Of a stretch of 64,000 nucleotides of DNA, positions 59,401 through 63,259 are shown in pieces; within the stretch, counting starts at the first letter, position 1; each line of letters starts with the position of its first letter. Origin of the DNA: Distichodus sexfasciatus (Eukaryota > Chordata > Actinopteri > Characiformes > Distichodontidae); NCBI GenBank assembly GCA_032718565.1, contig JAVGVS010000165.1, forward strand, positions 217,569-281,568, read 5' to 3'. Position numbers and translations under genes: made by a program. Under the pieces are notes generated by a model that saw nothing but the letters and a program-made list of their open reading frames with translations, did not search any database and was not told the origin of the DNA.

Positions 59401-59832
59401 AAAAATCCATTCTTATTTTCCATAACGTAATGGCACTAGTTTGTTTGTTGGTCTGTCACAGTCAAATGGGGAAACGTAACTCAAAACAGCAATCTGGAAA
59501 CCAATTCATGTATTGAATCGTGAATCGATTTGAAATCGAATCGTGAGCTCAAGAATCGGAATTGAATCGAATCGTAAGATTTTCTGAATCATGCACCCCC
59601 AATATACAGTTAGATATACAGTATGGTGTGTGTGTGTTTACCTGAAGCCCATGATTTTGTAGGCGTCGGGCAGGTAGCAGCGCGTGTTCTCCATCTGGGC
59701 AGGGTCGGAATCGCAGATCTTGTCGTCGGTGCGCCCGTAGTTGGCGCTCTCGATCATGATGACGTCGGTTCCCGGGCAGCGCAGCTCGATGGGGTAACCC
59801 TCGCACGACAGCTCCCGCCGAACCACCGCCAT
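4571..59832 (-). CDS. adgrl3: adhesion GPCR L3 (latrophilin-3), partial gene, 16 visible exons
   Basis: Join in transcript order: 59832-59642, 53493-53384, (49007-48993 optional), 44224-43410, 34671-34336, 33527-33430, 32083-31898, 27140-27102, 22439-22256, 16903-16781, 16205-16000, 13838-13662, 9470-9261, 8379-8159, 5943-5877, 4662-4571. All introns begin GT and end AG, and reading phases match at every junction I could test; junctions of the damaged olfactomedin exon cannot be tested from its length. Domain order is lectin, olfactomedin, linker, hormone-receptor motif, GAIN/GPS, TM1-TM5, which is the latrophilin architecture. The paralogue call rests on stretches such as [41 protein letters not shown] and [15 protein letters not shown], which match ADGRL3 rather than ADGRL1 or ADGRL2 as I remember them. 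In the family this receptor sits at synapses, binds teneurins and FLRTs, and couples to G proteins. The 5' signal-peptide exon and the 3' exons for TM6, TM7 and tail are absent from the window. Which fish co-orthologue it is cannot be decided here. Confidence 0.95.
4750..5405 (+). repeat. polypyrimidine tract (CCCT/TCTC-rich)
   Basis: C/T-rich text built from CCTCCCT, CTCTCTC and CATCCCT words with occasional CATCA interruptions; no stable unit. It reads as purine-rich in the adgrl3 transcript. Confidence 0.9.
5535..5868 (+). repeat. interrupted (GT)n microsatellite cluster
   Basis: GT runs at 5537-5552, 5565-5579, 5690-5708 and 5803-5868. On the transcript strand they are AC runs; the last begins 9 nt after the TM5 exon donor. 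Confidence 0.95.
5877..5943 (-). CDS. adgrl3: adgrl3 exon: second extracellular loop and TM5 start
   Basis: The 67-nt exon completes the split Val and encodes [20 protein letters not shown] then IM. The CW pair is the conserved loop-2 cysteine motif. The acceptor is ctctctccag and the donor gtaaga. The donor is followed 9 nt later by a long AC repeat, the partner of the GT repeat at the end of the same intron. Confidence 0.97.
6280..6490. promoter_or_regulatory. adgrl3: possible conserved non-coding element
   Basis: A balanced-composition block in otherwise repetitive intron, with words such as CAAATGAGATTATGAATAG, GCTAATCCGCCCGCTAAG and GCAATAAAGC. It is a candidate only because of its unlikeness to the surrounding repeats; conservation was not tested. 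Confidence 0.25.
6590..7262 (+). repeat. polypyrimidine tract (CCTCCCTTCATCACT-like)
   Basis: Loose repeats of CTCCCTCCCTTCATCACTCT words. A frame of 237 codons crosses it but is pure Ser/Pro/Leu low-complexity sequence. Confidence 0.92.
8159..8379 (-). CDS. adgrl3: adgrl3 exon: TM3, second intracellular loop and TM4
   Basis: The 221-nt exon encodes 73 residues plus two bases. TM3 is at residues 1-30 ([20 protein letters not shown] and onward), the loop is [11 protein letters not shown], and TM4 is near 47-66 ([18 protein letters not shown]), followed by DYRSYGTDR in the second extracellular loop. The TM3 Cys that pairs with loop 2 is present. The acceptor is tgcgtttcag and the donor gtgagt, after GT of a split Val codon. 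Confidence 0.97.
8380..9260 (-). other. adgrl3: adgrl3 intron between TM1-2 exon and TM3-4 exon
   Basis: Only a GT repeat (8692-8725) and a short AC run near the acceptor (8397-8408) stand out; the remainder shows nothing recognisable. Confidence 0.8.
9261..9470 (-). CDS. adgrl3: adgrl3 exon: TM1, first intracellular loop and TM2
   Basis: The 210-nt exon encodes 70 residues in phase 0. TM1 covers roughly residues 8-35 ([19 protein letters not shown]), the first loop is [13 protein letters not shown], and TM2 covers about 47-64 ([18 protein letters not shown]); it ends NRADQP. The acceptor is ctctctcag and the donor gtaaga. The frame stays open upstream into intron for over 100 codons, but that stretch is repeat and not coding. 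Confidence 0.97.
9540..10300. repeat. degenerate minisatellite, CTTCTGAAACCC core
   Basis: Units of about 35-45 bp share CCTTCTGAAACCCTGATTCT-like and GAGCGCTTGGATGCTTC-like words. A longer duplicated block, with CTGTCTAGCGGAATCTTGCA in both, lies at about 9706-9771 and 9892-9951. Confidence 0.75.
10770..10948 (+). repeat. two (GT)n microsatellites
   Basis: GT runs broken by TTTT at 10773-10832 and a clean run at 10919-10948, followed by a GA-rich patch to 10990. Confidence 0.95.
13520..13650 (+). mobile_element. SINE fragment
   Basis: The words GGTTCGTAACTCGGCATCCC and GAACCCCAAGTTGCTCCAAA match the body of the other SINE copies here (for example AACCCCAAGTTGCTCCGGGG at 17107). It stops just before the GPS exon donor. 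Confidence 0.45.
13662..13838 (-). CDS. adgrl3: adgrl3 exon: end of GAIN domain with GPS autoproteolysis site and tethered agonist
   Basis: The 177-nt exon encodes 59 residues from [20 protein letters not shown] to [12 protein letters not shown]. It holds the four GPS cysteines/tryptophans ([17 protein letters not shown]) and the cleavage triad in CTHLTNF; cleavage in this family falls between Leu and Thr, leaving TNFAVLM as the tethered agonist. Sequons are NCS and NRT. The acceptor is a tandem NAG (ctcgcagcag), so use of the first AG would add one Gln. The donor is gtaagt. Confidence 0.97.
14261..14904 (-). mobile_element. palindromic miniature inverted-repeat element, copy 2
   Basis: Its ends are TGTGACTCTGCACGGCAAAA and the exact inverse TTTTGCCGTGCAGAGTCACA, extended by CCAGTCGCTTGT/ACAAGCGACTGG, giving terminal inverted repeats of more than 30 bp. 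TA on both sides fits a 2-bp target duplication as in Tc1/mariner-like elements. The interior matches copy 1 (3210-3809) in the opposite orientation. Confidence 0.82.
15150..15968 (+). repeat. minisatellite, ~58-bp unit
   Basis: Units share GGAAGTACCTTATGGGAGCC then TGTAGTACTATTTATATCTG and GTTATTGTGGGAGTCTAT. About 14 full or shortened copies are present, some with a ~36-bp variant carrying TACTTATGCCAATGTAAG. It starts about 30 nt after the donor of the exon at 16000-16205. Confidence 0.93.
16000..16205 (-). CDS. adgrl3: adgrl3 exon: GAIN domain beta-sandwich part
   Basis: The 206-nt exon encodes 68 residues after the split Gly, beginning [20 protein letters not shown] and ending [13 protein letters not shown]. 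Sequons NAS and NYS are present. The acceptor, tatggcag, is preceded by a run of about 15 GT dinucleotides that stands where the pyrimidine tract should be. The donor gtaccac is followed about 30 nt later by a 0.8-kb minisatellite. Confidence 0.97.
16206..16780 (-). other. adgrl3: adgrl3 short intron in GAIN coding region
   Basis: A 575-nt intron with a (GT)n run on the transcript strand at 16240-16210, directly at the 3' splice site. Nothing else is recognised in it. Confidence 0.85.
16781..16903 (-). CDS. adgrl3: adgrl3 exon: GAIN domain beta-sandwich part
   Basis: The 123-nt exon (two bases + 40 codons + one base) reads [19 protein letters not shown], then ends [11 protein letters not shown]. 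The acceptor is cttttccag and the donor gtaccg. It matches the ADGRL3 GAIN subdomain B; LSTDG and TLKQHGRNG are diagnostic. The last G joins GT of the following exon to give Gly. Confidence 0.97.
17010..17155 (+). mobile_element. tRNA-derived SINE copy
   Basis: The head CTGTGGTCTAGTGGTAGAAC resembles a tRNA A-box region; the body has GGGCCCCTGAGCGTCACCTT, TAACCCCAAGTTGCTCCGGG and GAGACTGGCTCAG, parallel to the copies at 2225 and 39690. Confidence 0.65.
20999..21815 (+). repeat. minisatellite, ~53-bp unit
   Basis: About 15 copies share TATGGCTTAATTTGGCTGCA followed by TCAATATTCATTAAGTGTTT and TCTATTGATCATA. Some units are shortened to GCATCAAGTCATTGCGTG. Reading frames through it (IYGLIWLHQ repeats) are repeat artefacts. 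Confidence 0.95.
22256..22439 (-). CDS. adgrl3: adgrl3 exon: GAIN domain, central part
   Basis: The 184-nt exon encodes 61 residues plus one base, from [20 protein letters not shown] to [14 protein letters not shown]. The acceptor is gtcgctag and the donor gtacgt. The remaining C joins AG of the next exon to give Gln. NLLKTD and TVNNLLQ are ADGRL3-like. The intron donor is followed by an AC repeat. Confidence 0.97.
22640..23262 (+). repeat. (GATA)n then polypyrimidine tract
   Basis: A GATA/GGAT run to about 22712 is followed by ~550 nt of C/T-rich text ending in (TC)n at 23209-23240. Confidence 0.92.
24490..25012 (+). repeat. polypurine tract with ~174-bp tandem duplication
   Basis: GACGAGGGAGAGAGGGAGAG-type words. 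A block starting near 24625 (AAGGAAGGACGAGGGAGAGA) is repeated nearly exactly from about 24799, period about 174 bp. It ends in (GA)n (24988-25011). Confidence 0.9.
25315..26228 (+). repeat. polypurine tract (AAAG/GGAA-rich), ~0.9 kb
   Basis: Almost no pyrimidines over 900 nt; GAAAGAAAGA and GGAAGGAAAG words without fixed period. A 355-codon antisense frame here is Phe/Ser/Leu low complexity and not coding. Confidence 0.95.
26698..26885 (+). repeat. (GT)n with GTAT/GCGT variants
   Basis: GTGTGTATGCGTGTGTGAAT-type compound microsatellite, alternately purine and pyrimidine throughout, hence Z-DNA-prone. Confidence 0.93.
27102..27140 (-). CDS. adgrl3: adgrl3 39-nt exon in GAIN domain
   Basis: Thirteen residues, [13 protein letters not shown], are encoded between acceptor tgcatttcag and donor gtacgt in phase 0. 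Mammalian ADGRL3 has [13 protein letters not shown] at the same place. The basic stretch resembles a furin-type site known in the family, although cleavage here is not shown. A conserved-looking AT-rich block lies upstream in the transcript (27145-27480). Confidence 0.95.
27145..27480. promoter_or_regulatory. adgrl3: possible conserved non-coding element beside the 39-nt exon
   Basis: Non-repetitive, with homeodomain-like TAAT/ATTA cores, CCAATTAGATGAAATAACTA, TTTAGGAATAAATAATGCAG and CCTGCAAATAATTACTCC. The texture is that of vertebrate conserved enhancers and differs from the repeats on both sides. No comparison was possible. Confidence 0.35.
27655..28250 (+). repeat. polypurine tract followed by (GACA)n/(GATA)n blocks
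   Basis: AAAG-rich purines to 27965, then (GACA)n (27985-28015), (GATA)n (28017-28068), and alternating GACA, GATA and GGAT blocks to 28250. This is the mix of the snake/fish Bkm-type satellites. Confidence 0.95.
28570..28821. mobile_element. ~250-bp hairpin (foldback) element
   Basis: Left arm ATGTGCCCCGATCTGCCGTA, then ATGAGTCGGAAGTCGG, TCTATTTATTTAGACACGGG and CCGATTAT. The right arm, read in reverse complement, gives ATGTGACCCGATCTGGCGTA, then ATGAGTTGGAAGTCGG, TCTATTTATTTAGATACGGG and CCGATTAT. The arms are over 100 nt each with a short loop near 28690. It is probably a miniature DNA transposon; no coding frame. Confidence 0.8.
28965..29980 (+). repeat. scattered (GGAT)n, (GATA)n and GAAAAA patches
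   Basis: Clean GATA runs at 29385-29444 and 29872-29914, GGAT runs at 29125-29156 and 29931-29962; intervening text is related, e.g. GATCTGAAATTAAGA appears several times, suggesting a larger composite repeat. Confidence 0.85.
30630..31875 (+). repeat. degenerate long-unit tandem repeat (~130 bp)
   Basis: About nine diverged units share GCACTACATAGGGAGCCAGT, TTGGTTTCAACACCCTATGT, AGTGCACAATGGTAAACA and GGCCCTTGTAGTGCACTA words. It ends about 25 nt from the donor of the exon at 31898-32083. Text like ATGTGGTGTACC near 51960 looks related. Confidence 0.85.
31898..32083 (-). CDS. adgrl3: adgrl3 exon: start of GAIN domain (subdomain A)
   Basis: The 186-nt exon encodes exactly 62 residues in phase 0, from [17 protein letters not shown] to [12 protein letters not shown]. 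It matches the helical GAIN subdomain A of ADGRL3; NLT is a sequon. The acceptor is gggtag and the donor gtgact. The leading ATG is an internal codon (Lys or Leu in relatives), not a start. The donor is followed within about 25 nt by the end of a long degenerate repeat array. Confidence 0.97.
32084..33429 (-). other. adgrl3: adgrl3 intron between hormone-motif exon and first GAIN exon
   Basis: Contains GA-rich patches (32100-32265), a short AC run (32430-32445), ~250 nt of plain text, and a polypurine tract (32690-33372). Confidence 0.85.
32690..33372 (+). repeat. polypurine tract (GGGAGGGA/GAGAGA)
   Basis: G-rich purine text with many GGGAGGGAGG words, so capable of triplex or G-quadruplex structures on the plus strand. 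Confidence 0.95.
33430..33527 (-). CDS. adgrl3: adgrl3 exon: second half of hormone-receptor motif
   Basis: The 98-nt exon reads, after completing a split Gly codon, [20 protein letters not shown] and then [12 protein letters not shown]. The acceptor is tttatttctgtag and the donor gtgagt. It supplies the Trp and Cys residues that close the hormone-receptor motif; NCS is a glycosylation sequon. The motif packs beside the GAIN domain in latrophilins. The exon is too short to appear as a long reading frame and was found from the expected protein order and phase. Confidence 0.96.
33684..34252 (+). repeat. minisatellite, 43-44-bp unit, filling most of a short intron
   Basis: About 13 copies of AATAGGGAATGACAGCCTTA followed by ATGGAGACGCTCCCTTGAGG and CCAA. 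It occupies most of the 808-nt intron between the two hormone-motif exons. Three more copies of the same family are at 53950-54090 in the same orientation. Confidence 0.95.
34336..34671 (-). CDS. adgrl3: adgrl3 exon: Pro/Ser/Thr-rich linker and first half of hormone-receptor motif
   Basis: The 336-nt exon has an acceptor ctctctctcacag, a gtacgg donor, and the structure two bases + 111 codons + one base. Most of it is a disordered, probably O-glycosylated stalk with runs such as [18 protein letters not shown]. The last part, starting near [18 protein letters not shown] and running through [11 protein letters not shown], is the start of the hormone-receptor motif and matches ADGRL3 well. Incoming phase is compatible with direct splicing from the olfactomedin exon. 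Mammalian ADGRL3 has a further short linker exon before this one, which I did not find. Confidence 0.93.
34750..35195 (+). repeat. polypurine tract
   Basis: GAGAGGGAGG and GGAGGAGGA words with few pyrimidines. Confidence 0.93.
35938..38880 (+). repeat. polypyrimidine tracts, ~2.5 kb in three blocks
   Basis: Blocks at 35938-36135, 36728-37800 and 37940-38880 are nearly all C and T (CTCTCTCTC, CATCTCT, TTTCTCC). In the adgrl3 transcript they are purine runs. Frames of up to 336 codons across them are Ser/Leu/Pro low complexity. Confidence 0.95.
39285..39505. mobile_element. ~220-bp foldback element
   Basis: The left end CTCAGGTCTAGACTATGGAA then CGCCAACAGTGCCAC mirrors the right end, which in reverse complement reads CTCAGGTCTACGGAACGCCA then AAGGTGCCAC. 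Further inside, GCATCGTAAAATG and related text fill the loop. Likely a miniature DNA element. Confidence 0.65.
39690..39865 (+). mobile_element. tRNA-derived SINE, best-preserved copy
   Basis: Head CCGTGGTCTAGTGGTTTGGA with TTCCCGCCTCTGGA looks like a tRNA 5' half; body AAGCCCAGGTCGCTCCAGGG and AGACGGTCCCTGA; tail AGAGTCCGCTAAATGCCGTA then AACGTAA, the common fish SINE tail. Confidence 0.72.
42340..42525 (+). repeat. CpG-rich minisatellite, ~24-27-bp unit
   Basis: About seven copies of CTCGCGCCCGGCTGTTCCTT then TCACG, diverging at the ends to CTCGACTCTGCC. Frames through it are repeat artefacts. Confidence 0.8.
43410..44224 (-). CDS. adgrl3: adgrl3 exon: olfactomedin domain, with apparent indels at both ends
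   Basis: This exon encodes the olfactomedin-like propeller that binds teneurins and FLRTs. The acceptor is ccctcaccag at its upper end and a gtgagt donor fits its lower end. One clean reading frame of 105 residues runs from 43975 down to 43661, starting [14 protein letters not shown] and ending ASNAFMICG. On either side the homology continues but jumps frame: [16 protein letters not shown] and TDTLTEY pieces lie above it, and [24 protein letters not shown] and NPRDN pieces below, interrupted by short insertions, deletions and in-frame stops. All other exons are intact, so sequencing or assembly error in this GC-rich exon is the likeliest cause; a real inactivating lesion cannot be excluded. 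The lower border is approximate. Confidence 0.85.
44340..45320 (+). repeat. polypurine tract (AAAG)n-rich with ~170-200-bp higher-order repeat
   Basis: Runs of AAAGAAAG are punctuated by similar words, GATGGATGGATGGAGGGA, GGAGTGAAACAGAAGAAAG and GGGAACAACAGCAGAAAGAA, recurring five times or so. The same composite (GTAGGGAGTGAAACAGAAGA) recurs at 46075, 46200, 46780 and 48130, so these tracts are one repeat family. Confidence 0.9.
46745..48785 (+). repeat. composite purine repeats in two blocks
   Basis: Blocks 46745-47180 and 47905-48785 share AGTGAAACAGAAGAAAGA, (GA)n runs and, in the second block, a ~300-bp duplicated sequence with GGGAACAACCTAAACAAAAA-like and GATGGATGGATGGACGGATG words (48080-48150 and 48425-48500). 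Confidence 0.9.
47200..47800. promoter_or_regulatory. adgrl3: possible conserved non-coding block
   Basis: Non-repetitive 600-nt island between two purine tracts, containing CCGTTTTATTAATGTCTGCC, TGATTCGGCCTAATG, GGCTCATTATTACCTAAATG and CGCGATTGGCTGGCGG. Candidate enhancer on texture alone. Confidence 0.3.
48993..49007 (-). CDS. adgrl3: adgrl3 15-nt optional microexon (KVEQR insert between lectin and olfactomedin domains)
   Basis: On the minus strand the 15 bases AAGTGGAGCAGAGAG lie between an AG acceptor (gacgcag) and a gtaggt donor. Joined to the preceding exon (CCATACA) and to the next (TCTTCCTG) they read K-V-E-Q-R and continue VFLC in frame. Mammalian latrophilins have an alternatively spliced five-residue KVEQK insert at exactly this place, reported to weaken or alter teneurin binding. 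The exon has no pyrimidine run next to its AG; instead a roughly 65-nt C/T-rich tract lies some 20 nt upstream, an arrangement common for regulated microexons. It was found by searching for the known insert, so its position and phase are the evidence; expression is unproved. Confidence 0.88.
49008..53383 (-). other. adgrl3: adgrl3 intron between second lectin exon and microexon
   Basis: C/T-rich (transcript strand) tract next to the microexon (49025-49095), plain text to 49535, a two-part minisatellite (49540-50240 and 50726-51305), and GT/AC runs at 50442-50458, 52618-52640, 53230-53255 and 53345-53362. From 51310 to 53200 no feature is recognised except AT-rich sequence around 52740-52830. 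Confidence 0.8.
49540..51305 (+). repeat. minisatellite, ~33-bp unit, in two arrays split by 0.48 kb
   Basis: Units read CAGATCTGAATCACTTGACT then TGACTCCATGTAG. Array one (49540-50240) and array two (50726-51305) hold over 35 copies together, with shortened units lacking TTGAC. The 480-nt spacer (50245-50725) has a GT run and no repeat units. Isolated frames such as [12 protein letters not shown] repeats are artefacts. Confidence 0.94.
53384..53493 (-). CDS. adgrl3: adgrl3 exon: lectin domain, second part
   Basis: The 110-nt exon completes the split Arg and encodes [16 protein letters not shown] through YECVPY plus one base. Cysteines in RCNN, TQCAV, PCPG and YECV finish the disulfide set of the lectin fold, and NRT is an N-glycosylation sequon. 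The donor is gtaagt, preceded by CCATACA. The leftover A makes Ile when joined to the olfactomedin exon (A|TC) or Lys when joined to the 15-nt microexon (A|AA), so both splice forms stay in frame. A GT repeat lies just upstream of the acceptor and an AC repeat about 20 nt after the donor. Confidence 0.97.
53950..54090 (+). repeat. three-copy block of the 43-bp minisatellite family
   Basis: Units read AATGACAACTTTAATGGAGA then TGCCCCCTTGTGGTCAAAAC and AGGG, parallel to the array at 33684-34252 (AATGACAGCCTTAATGGAGA). Confidence 0.85.
55791..56097. mobile_element. nested palindromic element
   Basis: Two small hairpins (CCCAGATCAGTTTTACAC paired with GAACTGACCTGGG or GTAGAACTGATCTGGG) are present. 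Around the second lie ~75-nt inverted arms: GATTGGTGTTTAAAATGACA with GTGGGTTCAGCACCTTCT on the left, and on the right the reverse complement reads GATTGGTCTTCACATTGACA with CTGGGCTCAGCATCTTCT. The whole resembles a foldback miniature element; no coding frame. Confidence 0.7.
56640..57070. promoter_or_regulatory. adgrl3: CpG-rich block, possible internal promoter
   Basis: The densest CpG region of this intron, with GCGCGAG, TCTCGGTCGGGGCGAACG and GGCGTCGGGGGCCGGCGC. ACTATAAATAGCG at 56779 is a TATA-like word on the plus strand upstream of it. It could be an alternative or antisense promoter, or only a GC-rich intron segment; no transcript evidence is available. Confidence 0.28.
58010..58600. 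mobile_element. mobile-element remnant with internal ~190-bp duplication
   Basis: Two near-identical copies (about 58096-58290 and 58262-58470) share GCTAACGTNATTAGCAATAT, GCTAGCAACCATGCTTTTGG and CCCAAAAGCGTAGTTGCTAA. The outer parts (TTTACCGCAGTGACACTGCA near 58055; TTATCGGATCGCTATTCC near 58540) match the element at 976-2033, so the duplicated part probably sits inside a second, older copy of it. Confidence 0.55.
58613..59260 (+). mobile_element. hAT-type element remnant with perfect 8-bp target duplications
   Basis: It begins CAGTGTTGGGAGTAACGCAT and ends AAGTAACTTGCACAACACTG, inverted ends of the CAGTGTTG class. GATATGAC flanks it on both sides (58605-58612 and 59261-59268), the 8-bp duplication expected for hAT. 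At 648 bp it lacks almost all of a transposase and retains only a BED zinc-finger frame inside. Confidence 0.92.
58869..59165 (+). pseudogene. BED-type zinc finger, N-terminal fragment of hAT transposase
   Basis: A 98-codon frame inside the hAT remnant. Residues ~27-75 fit a BED finger: WTFAHYFEF, then [20 protein letters not shown] and [14 protein letters not shown], with Cys-X2-Cys and a His in the KKHL helix; the usual last His or Cys is plausibly the Cys of LEIC. The RNase-H-like catalytic part of hAT transposases is absent, so the frame cannot encode an active enzyme. The more likely Met start is [10 protein letters not shown] at residue 18. It might still bind the ends of relatives. Confidence 0.75.
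59642..59832 (-). CDS. adgrl3: adgrl3 exon: galactose-binding (SUEL/RBL) lectin domain, first part
   Basis: This 191-nt exon encodes 63 residues plus two bases of an Arg codon. It begins [12 protein letters not shown] and ends DAYKIMGF, and carries the lectin-domain cysteines in ELSC, ELRC, DKIC and TRCY. The acceptor is ...cccgtgcag and the donor is gtaaac. The split Arg codon (AG|A) is completed by the exon at 53493. In latrophilins this domain follows the signal peptide and helps bind FLRT and teneurin partners outside the cell. The first ATG is not the start of translation: in ADGRL3 this Met follows the mature N-terminus, and no signal peptide is encoded here. The donor is followed at once by an AC repeat. 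Identification is by near identity to ADGRL3. Confidence 0.97.
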
Positions 59833-61439
59833 CTGCACGGGAGCGCGGCTTAACACTGCACGTACGAAACACACACACAGGGAATGAGAGTGTGAGAGTG
59901 AGAAATGAGCGTCCAAGCGTGAAAAATAACATGTCAAGAGTCCCAGCGGGACGCACACGCTCCGCGCGCTTCGTCACAATGTTGCCTCAGTGTTCATGAG
60001 CCAACTTTGGAGGCCTTAAAAAAAAAGAGAGGAAATTCAAAGAGGAAAGAGACACGAAAAGGTAGCGATACAAAAACAAGGTATCTTTCTCTCGTAGGCA
60101 CTATGTTAGGCTAGACGTGTCCACTATCGCTAGCTAATACTGTAATAACGTAGCTTGTTGTAATGATCCACACGTAATGGTAATAAGCCGTGAGCTAAAT
60201 GAGTCGTTTATGTCGTTATCCTTTTAAAAGCCTGTGCAAAATAGAGCAAGATGTTTCTTTTAGGAAAAACACTTGTTCTGTTTTGACCAATTATAAAAAA
60301 CGCCATGGATCGCTGCAATCAGGATATAATTATGTTTCTTCCAAACCAGGACAACACAAAAACGATTCTAGTTAGAGTCTAGAGTCCAGAGCAAACGGCA
60401 CAGAGAGAACAGACGGCACTGAAGCCACAGTAATGCATCTTACTCAATAATTACTTAATATCGGTGATGGTTAGGGTTGGGAACCTTTCACATCTGAACC
60501 AATATCGGTACCGGTACCGGTACCTGGTGTTTGTTACCGGTACTTCATTTCGATACCTTGCTCTGAATCTCTAATACCTGGTTTGCATCAACATCAAAAA
60601 TATGCTGATAATAAATAAGCCCCAAACTAATTTCAAACCTTTCTTATGCTACAATATAGATTTATTAGGGTTTTTTTTATCAAAAATATCCCAGAATCAA
60701 TAACTAAAACAGATAAATCACCAATTACCTAAAGCTGCAGTGGAACTTTTGTTGACGACTTGTAAAGGTACCACTGAAGTTCTCGTAAGCAATTTTCTTC
60801 ATCAGACACAATATGAAGAAGTACTTTACACTTAAGTTCCCTTTTTGTACTTACTGGGAACAAAACAAACACTGCTGTTCATCCAAACAGCAGCCAGCCT
60901 ACGTTCCAGCATGTCAACGCTCATATGTGGAAAACAGAACACAGTGCTGTCAGAATACACCAAGAAACTCACAGCAGATCCCATCAGATTGGCTCGGAGA
61001 AACTTGCTATAGGAAGTTGTCCCCAGGGACGTGGAGACAAGCAAAAAAAAAAACAAACAAAAAAAACCCTTCTGTCTCCTTCTTCAAGTCACCATGACAA
61101 CCCCTTCCTCTTCTGTTCTTGGCGCTGACCGCGGTGCGACCTTGATTTGCAAACCGTATTACCCGCTTCAAACAAACATAAACTTTTGCGCCATATCGAG
61201 GCGTCTCTGGAGTGTCGACGGTTCTTCCAGACTCTAGCGGCAAACTCTACTCGCACTCCTTTAACAGGCTGTAAAAACTTAGTCATAACTTTGTGACAGT
61301 GTGTAATCATTCTGTAATAACCTTGCATTACATTGAACTCATAAAGCCTGGTAATAACATATGATAACCCTAGAATAACCTTAGCATAACCTTAGCATAA
61401 CCTTGCAATAACCTTAGCATAACTTGTAATAACTCTATT

Positions 61440-62350
61440 TAACCTACCAAGGGTACTCAGTGGTACCAGTACCAGTGAGTTGCTTGTGAGCCAGGTATCG
61501 TCCCCAAGCACTGCTCCCTAGAGTCCCTTGCTCACAAGTACCTCAGTGGTGCCTTTACCGCGTGCGGGGCCGATAAAATTGATTTAATCTATCATCTGTA
61601 CTCAGTGGTACCAGTACCGGTACTACTGAGGTACTTGTGAGCAAGGTAGCATCCCCGAGCATTGCTCCCCAGGGTATCTTGCTCACAAGTACCTCAGTGG
61701 TACCTTTACCGGTCCAGGGTCGACTAAATCTATTTAATCTATAACCAGTATTGGTACCACTAAGGTACTTGTGAGCACAGTACCGTCCCCAAGCACTGTT
61801 CCCCGGGGTACCATGCACACAAATACTTCAGTAGTACCTTTACCGTCAAGGACCTGTCCAGTGAAATTATGAATCTGGCGTTTTTTGGGTAAGGTACCCA
61901 GATAGCAGTGCTTGGGAATGGTACCTTGCTCACAAGTACCTCAGTGGCACCGGTGGGCAAGGTACCATTGCAGTACTCGTAACCAGTGTTTGGGGACGGT
62001 ACCTTGCTCACAAGTACTTCATTGGTACCTTTACCGGTTGAAGTCGGTTAGCTGTTCCTGCCACCAAATCCAATCATCTCATTTGGGGCAGTTGGTAACG
62101 TAAGTTAGGAAGTTGATTCAAGTCCCAGACCGATAAAAGTACCACTGAGCTGCTCATGACCAGTGCTTGTGAACGGTACCTTGCTCACGAGTACCTCATT
62201 GGTACCTTTACCGGTTGAAGTCGGTTGGCTGTTCCTGCCACCAAATCCCAACATCTCATTTGGGGCAGTTGGTAACGCAACGGTTAGGAAGTTGGTTCAA
62301 GTCCTGGACCGATAAAGGTACCACTGAGGTACTCGTGAGCTAGCTAAGGT
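61440..62350. repeat. palindromic array derived from a fish SINE body
   Basis: The forward motif GGTACCACTGAGGTACTTGT followed by GAGCAAGGTACCGTCCCCAA and GCACTGCTCCCC alternates with its reverse complement CTTGCTCACAAGTACCTCAG then TGGTACCTTTACCGG. The forward motif matches the conserved fish SINE segment of the type CACTGAGGTGCCCTTGAGCA then AGGCACCGTCCCC. Two units near 62085 and 62265 keep a tRNA-like head with GGTTCAAGTCC as B box. Confidence 0.8.
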
Positions 62351-62941
62351 CTCCATGCACTGGCCAGACAATTTAATCTATTTCAGTGACATGGTGGTGT
62401 GGGGAAAGTGTCAAGATGCTCCCAACGGAGAACCTTACTGCAGAGGTAAAAATGAACAACAAAGCCTGTTGGAAGATATGGCCGTCTTGGTTGACCTGTC
62501 CAGTGAAATTAGGGATGCGGTGTTGGGGTATTTTGTCTCCCCTTTTTTTTCTGTCCTACGAAGTGTCTAGGGATTTCTTGATGCTGCTCAACTGACTTCA
62601 CATAGGACTGCAGTTTTTTATGCCGGCGATTCATTTTTGAACTTGCCTGTTTAAGCGTTAATCCTGAATCCCGTGTTGTGTTTAACCGTTACCAGTTTAC
62701 ATCATCCAACACCGGACCTGACATACACAAATTAGTACATCGTTTTGCATACTGCGTAGGAACGTTGCGTTTTGAAGCCTGCGCAGCAATGAGAACGAAA
62801 GTGTATCGTCTCGCGCCGACAGGTTTATTAGATTTTTTCGCAAAGTTGCCCCGTTAAAAAAGGAAATGTCGGATAGAGACGTATTTGCATAAAATCGAGG
62901 CAGCTGGAATACTGGCTGAGACTCACAATCCCTCTCTCTCT

Positions 62942-62977
<36 letters not shown>

Positions 62978-63225
62978 CAATAAGATGTAAGGGATGAGAG
63001 CGACACCAGGCCGTCAGCGTTAATTAAATCCGTGTCTCGGGGAGGAAGTGAAGTCAAGCAAGCGCCGATGCCAAGGAGAGAGGGATAGAGAGGGAGAGAG
63101 CGAGAGAGCACCAATCGGGCATTAGAGAGAGACAAGCCGTCAACCAATCAGGACTTAGCAATCAAGTGATGTCGCTCCCATCCTCTCCCCTGAGATCTGC
63201 CTGACAAACGCAGAAAAAAACGCAG

Positions 63226-63228
<3 letters not shown>

Positions 63229-63259
<31 letters not shown>

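Larger units (their letters stand above)
53494..59641 (-). other. adgrl3: adgrl3 intron between the two lectin exons (6.1 kb)
   Basis: AC run (53566-53585), short minisatellite (53950-54090), GT/AC clusters (54560-54590, 54664-54716, 54818-54840, 55440-55460, 55596-55623), purine patches (55125-55290, 56395-56670), nested palindrome (55791-56097), CpG-rich block (56640-57070), a cluster of nested DNA elements (58010-59268) and an element remnant rich in GAATCGAATCG (59325-59600). 57080-58000 shows nothing clear. Confidence 0.8.
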
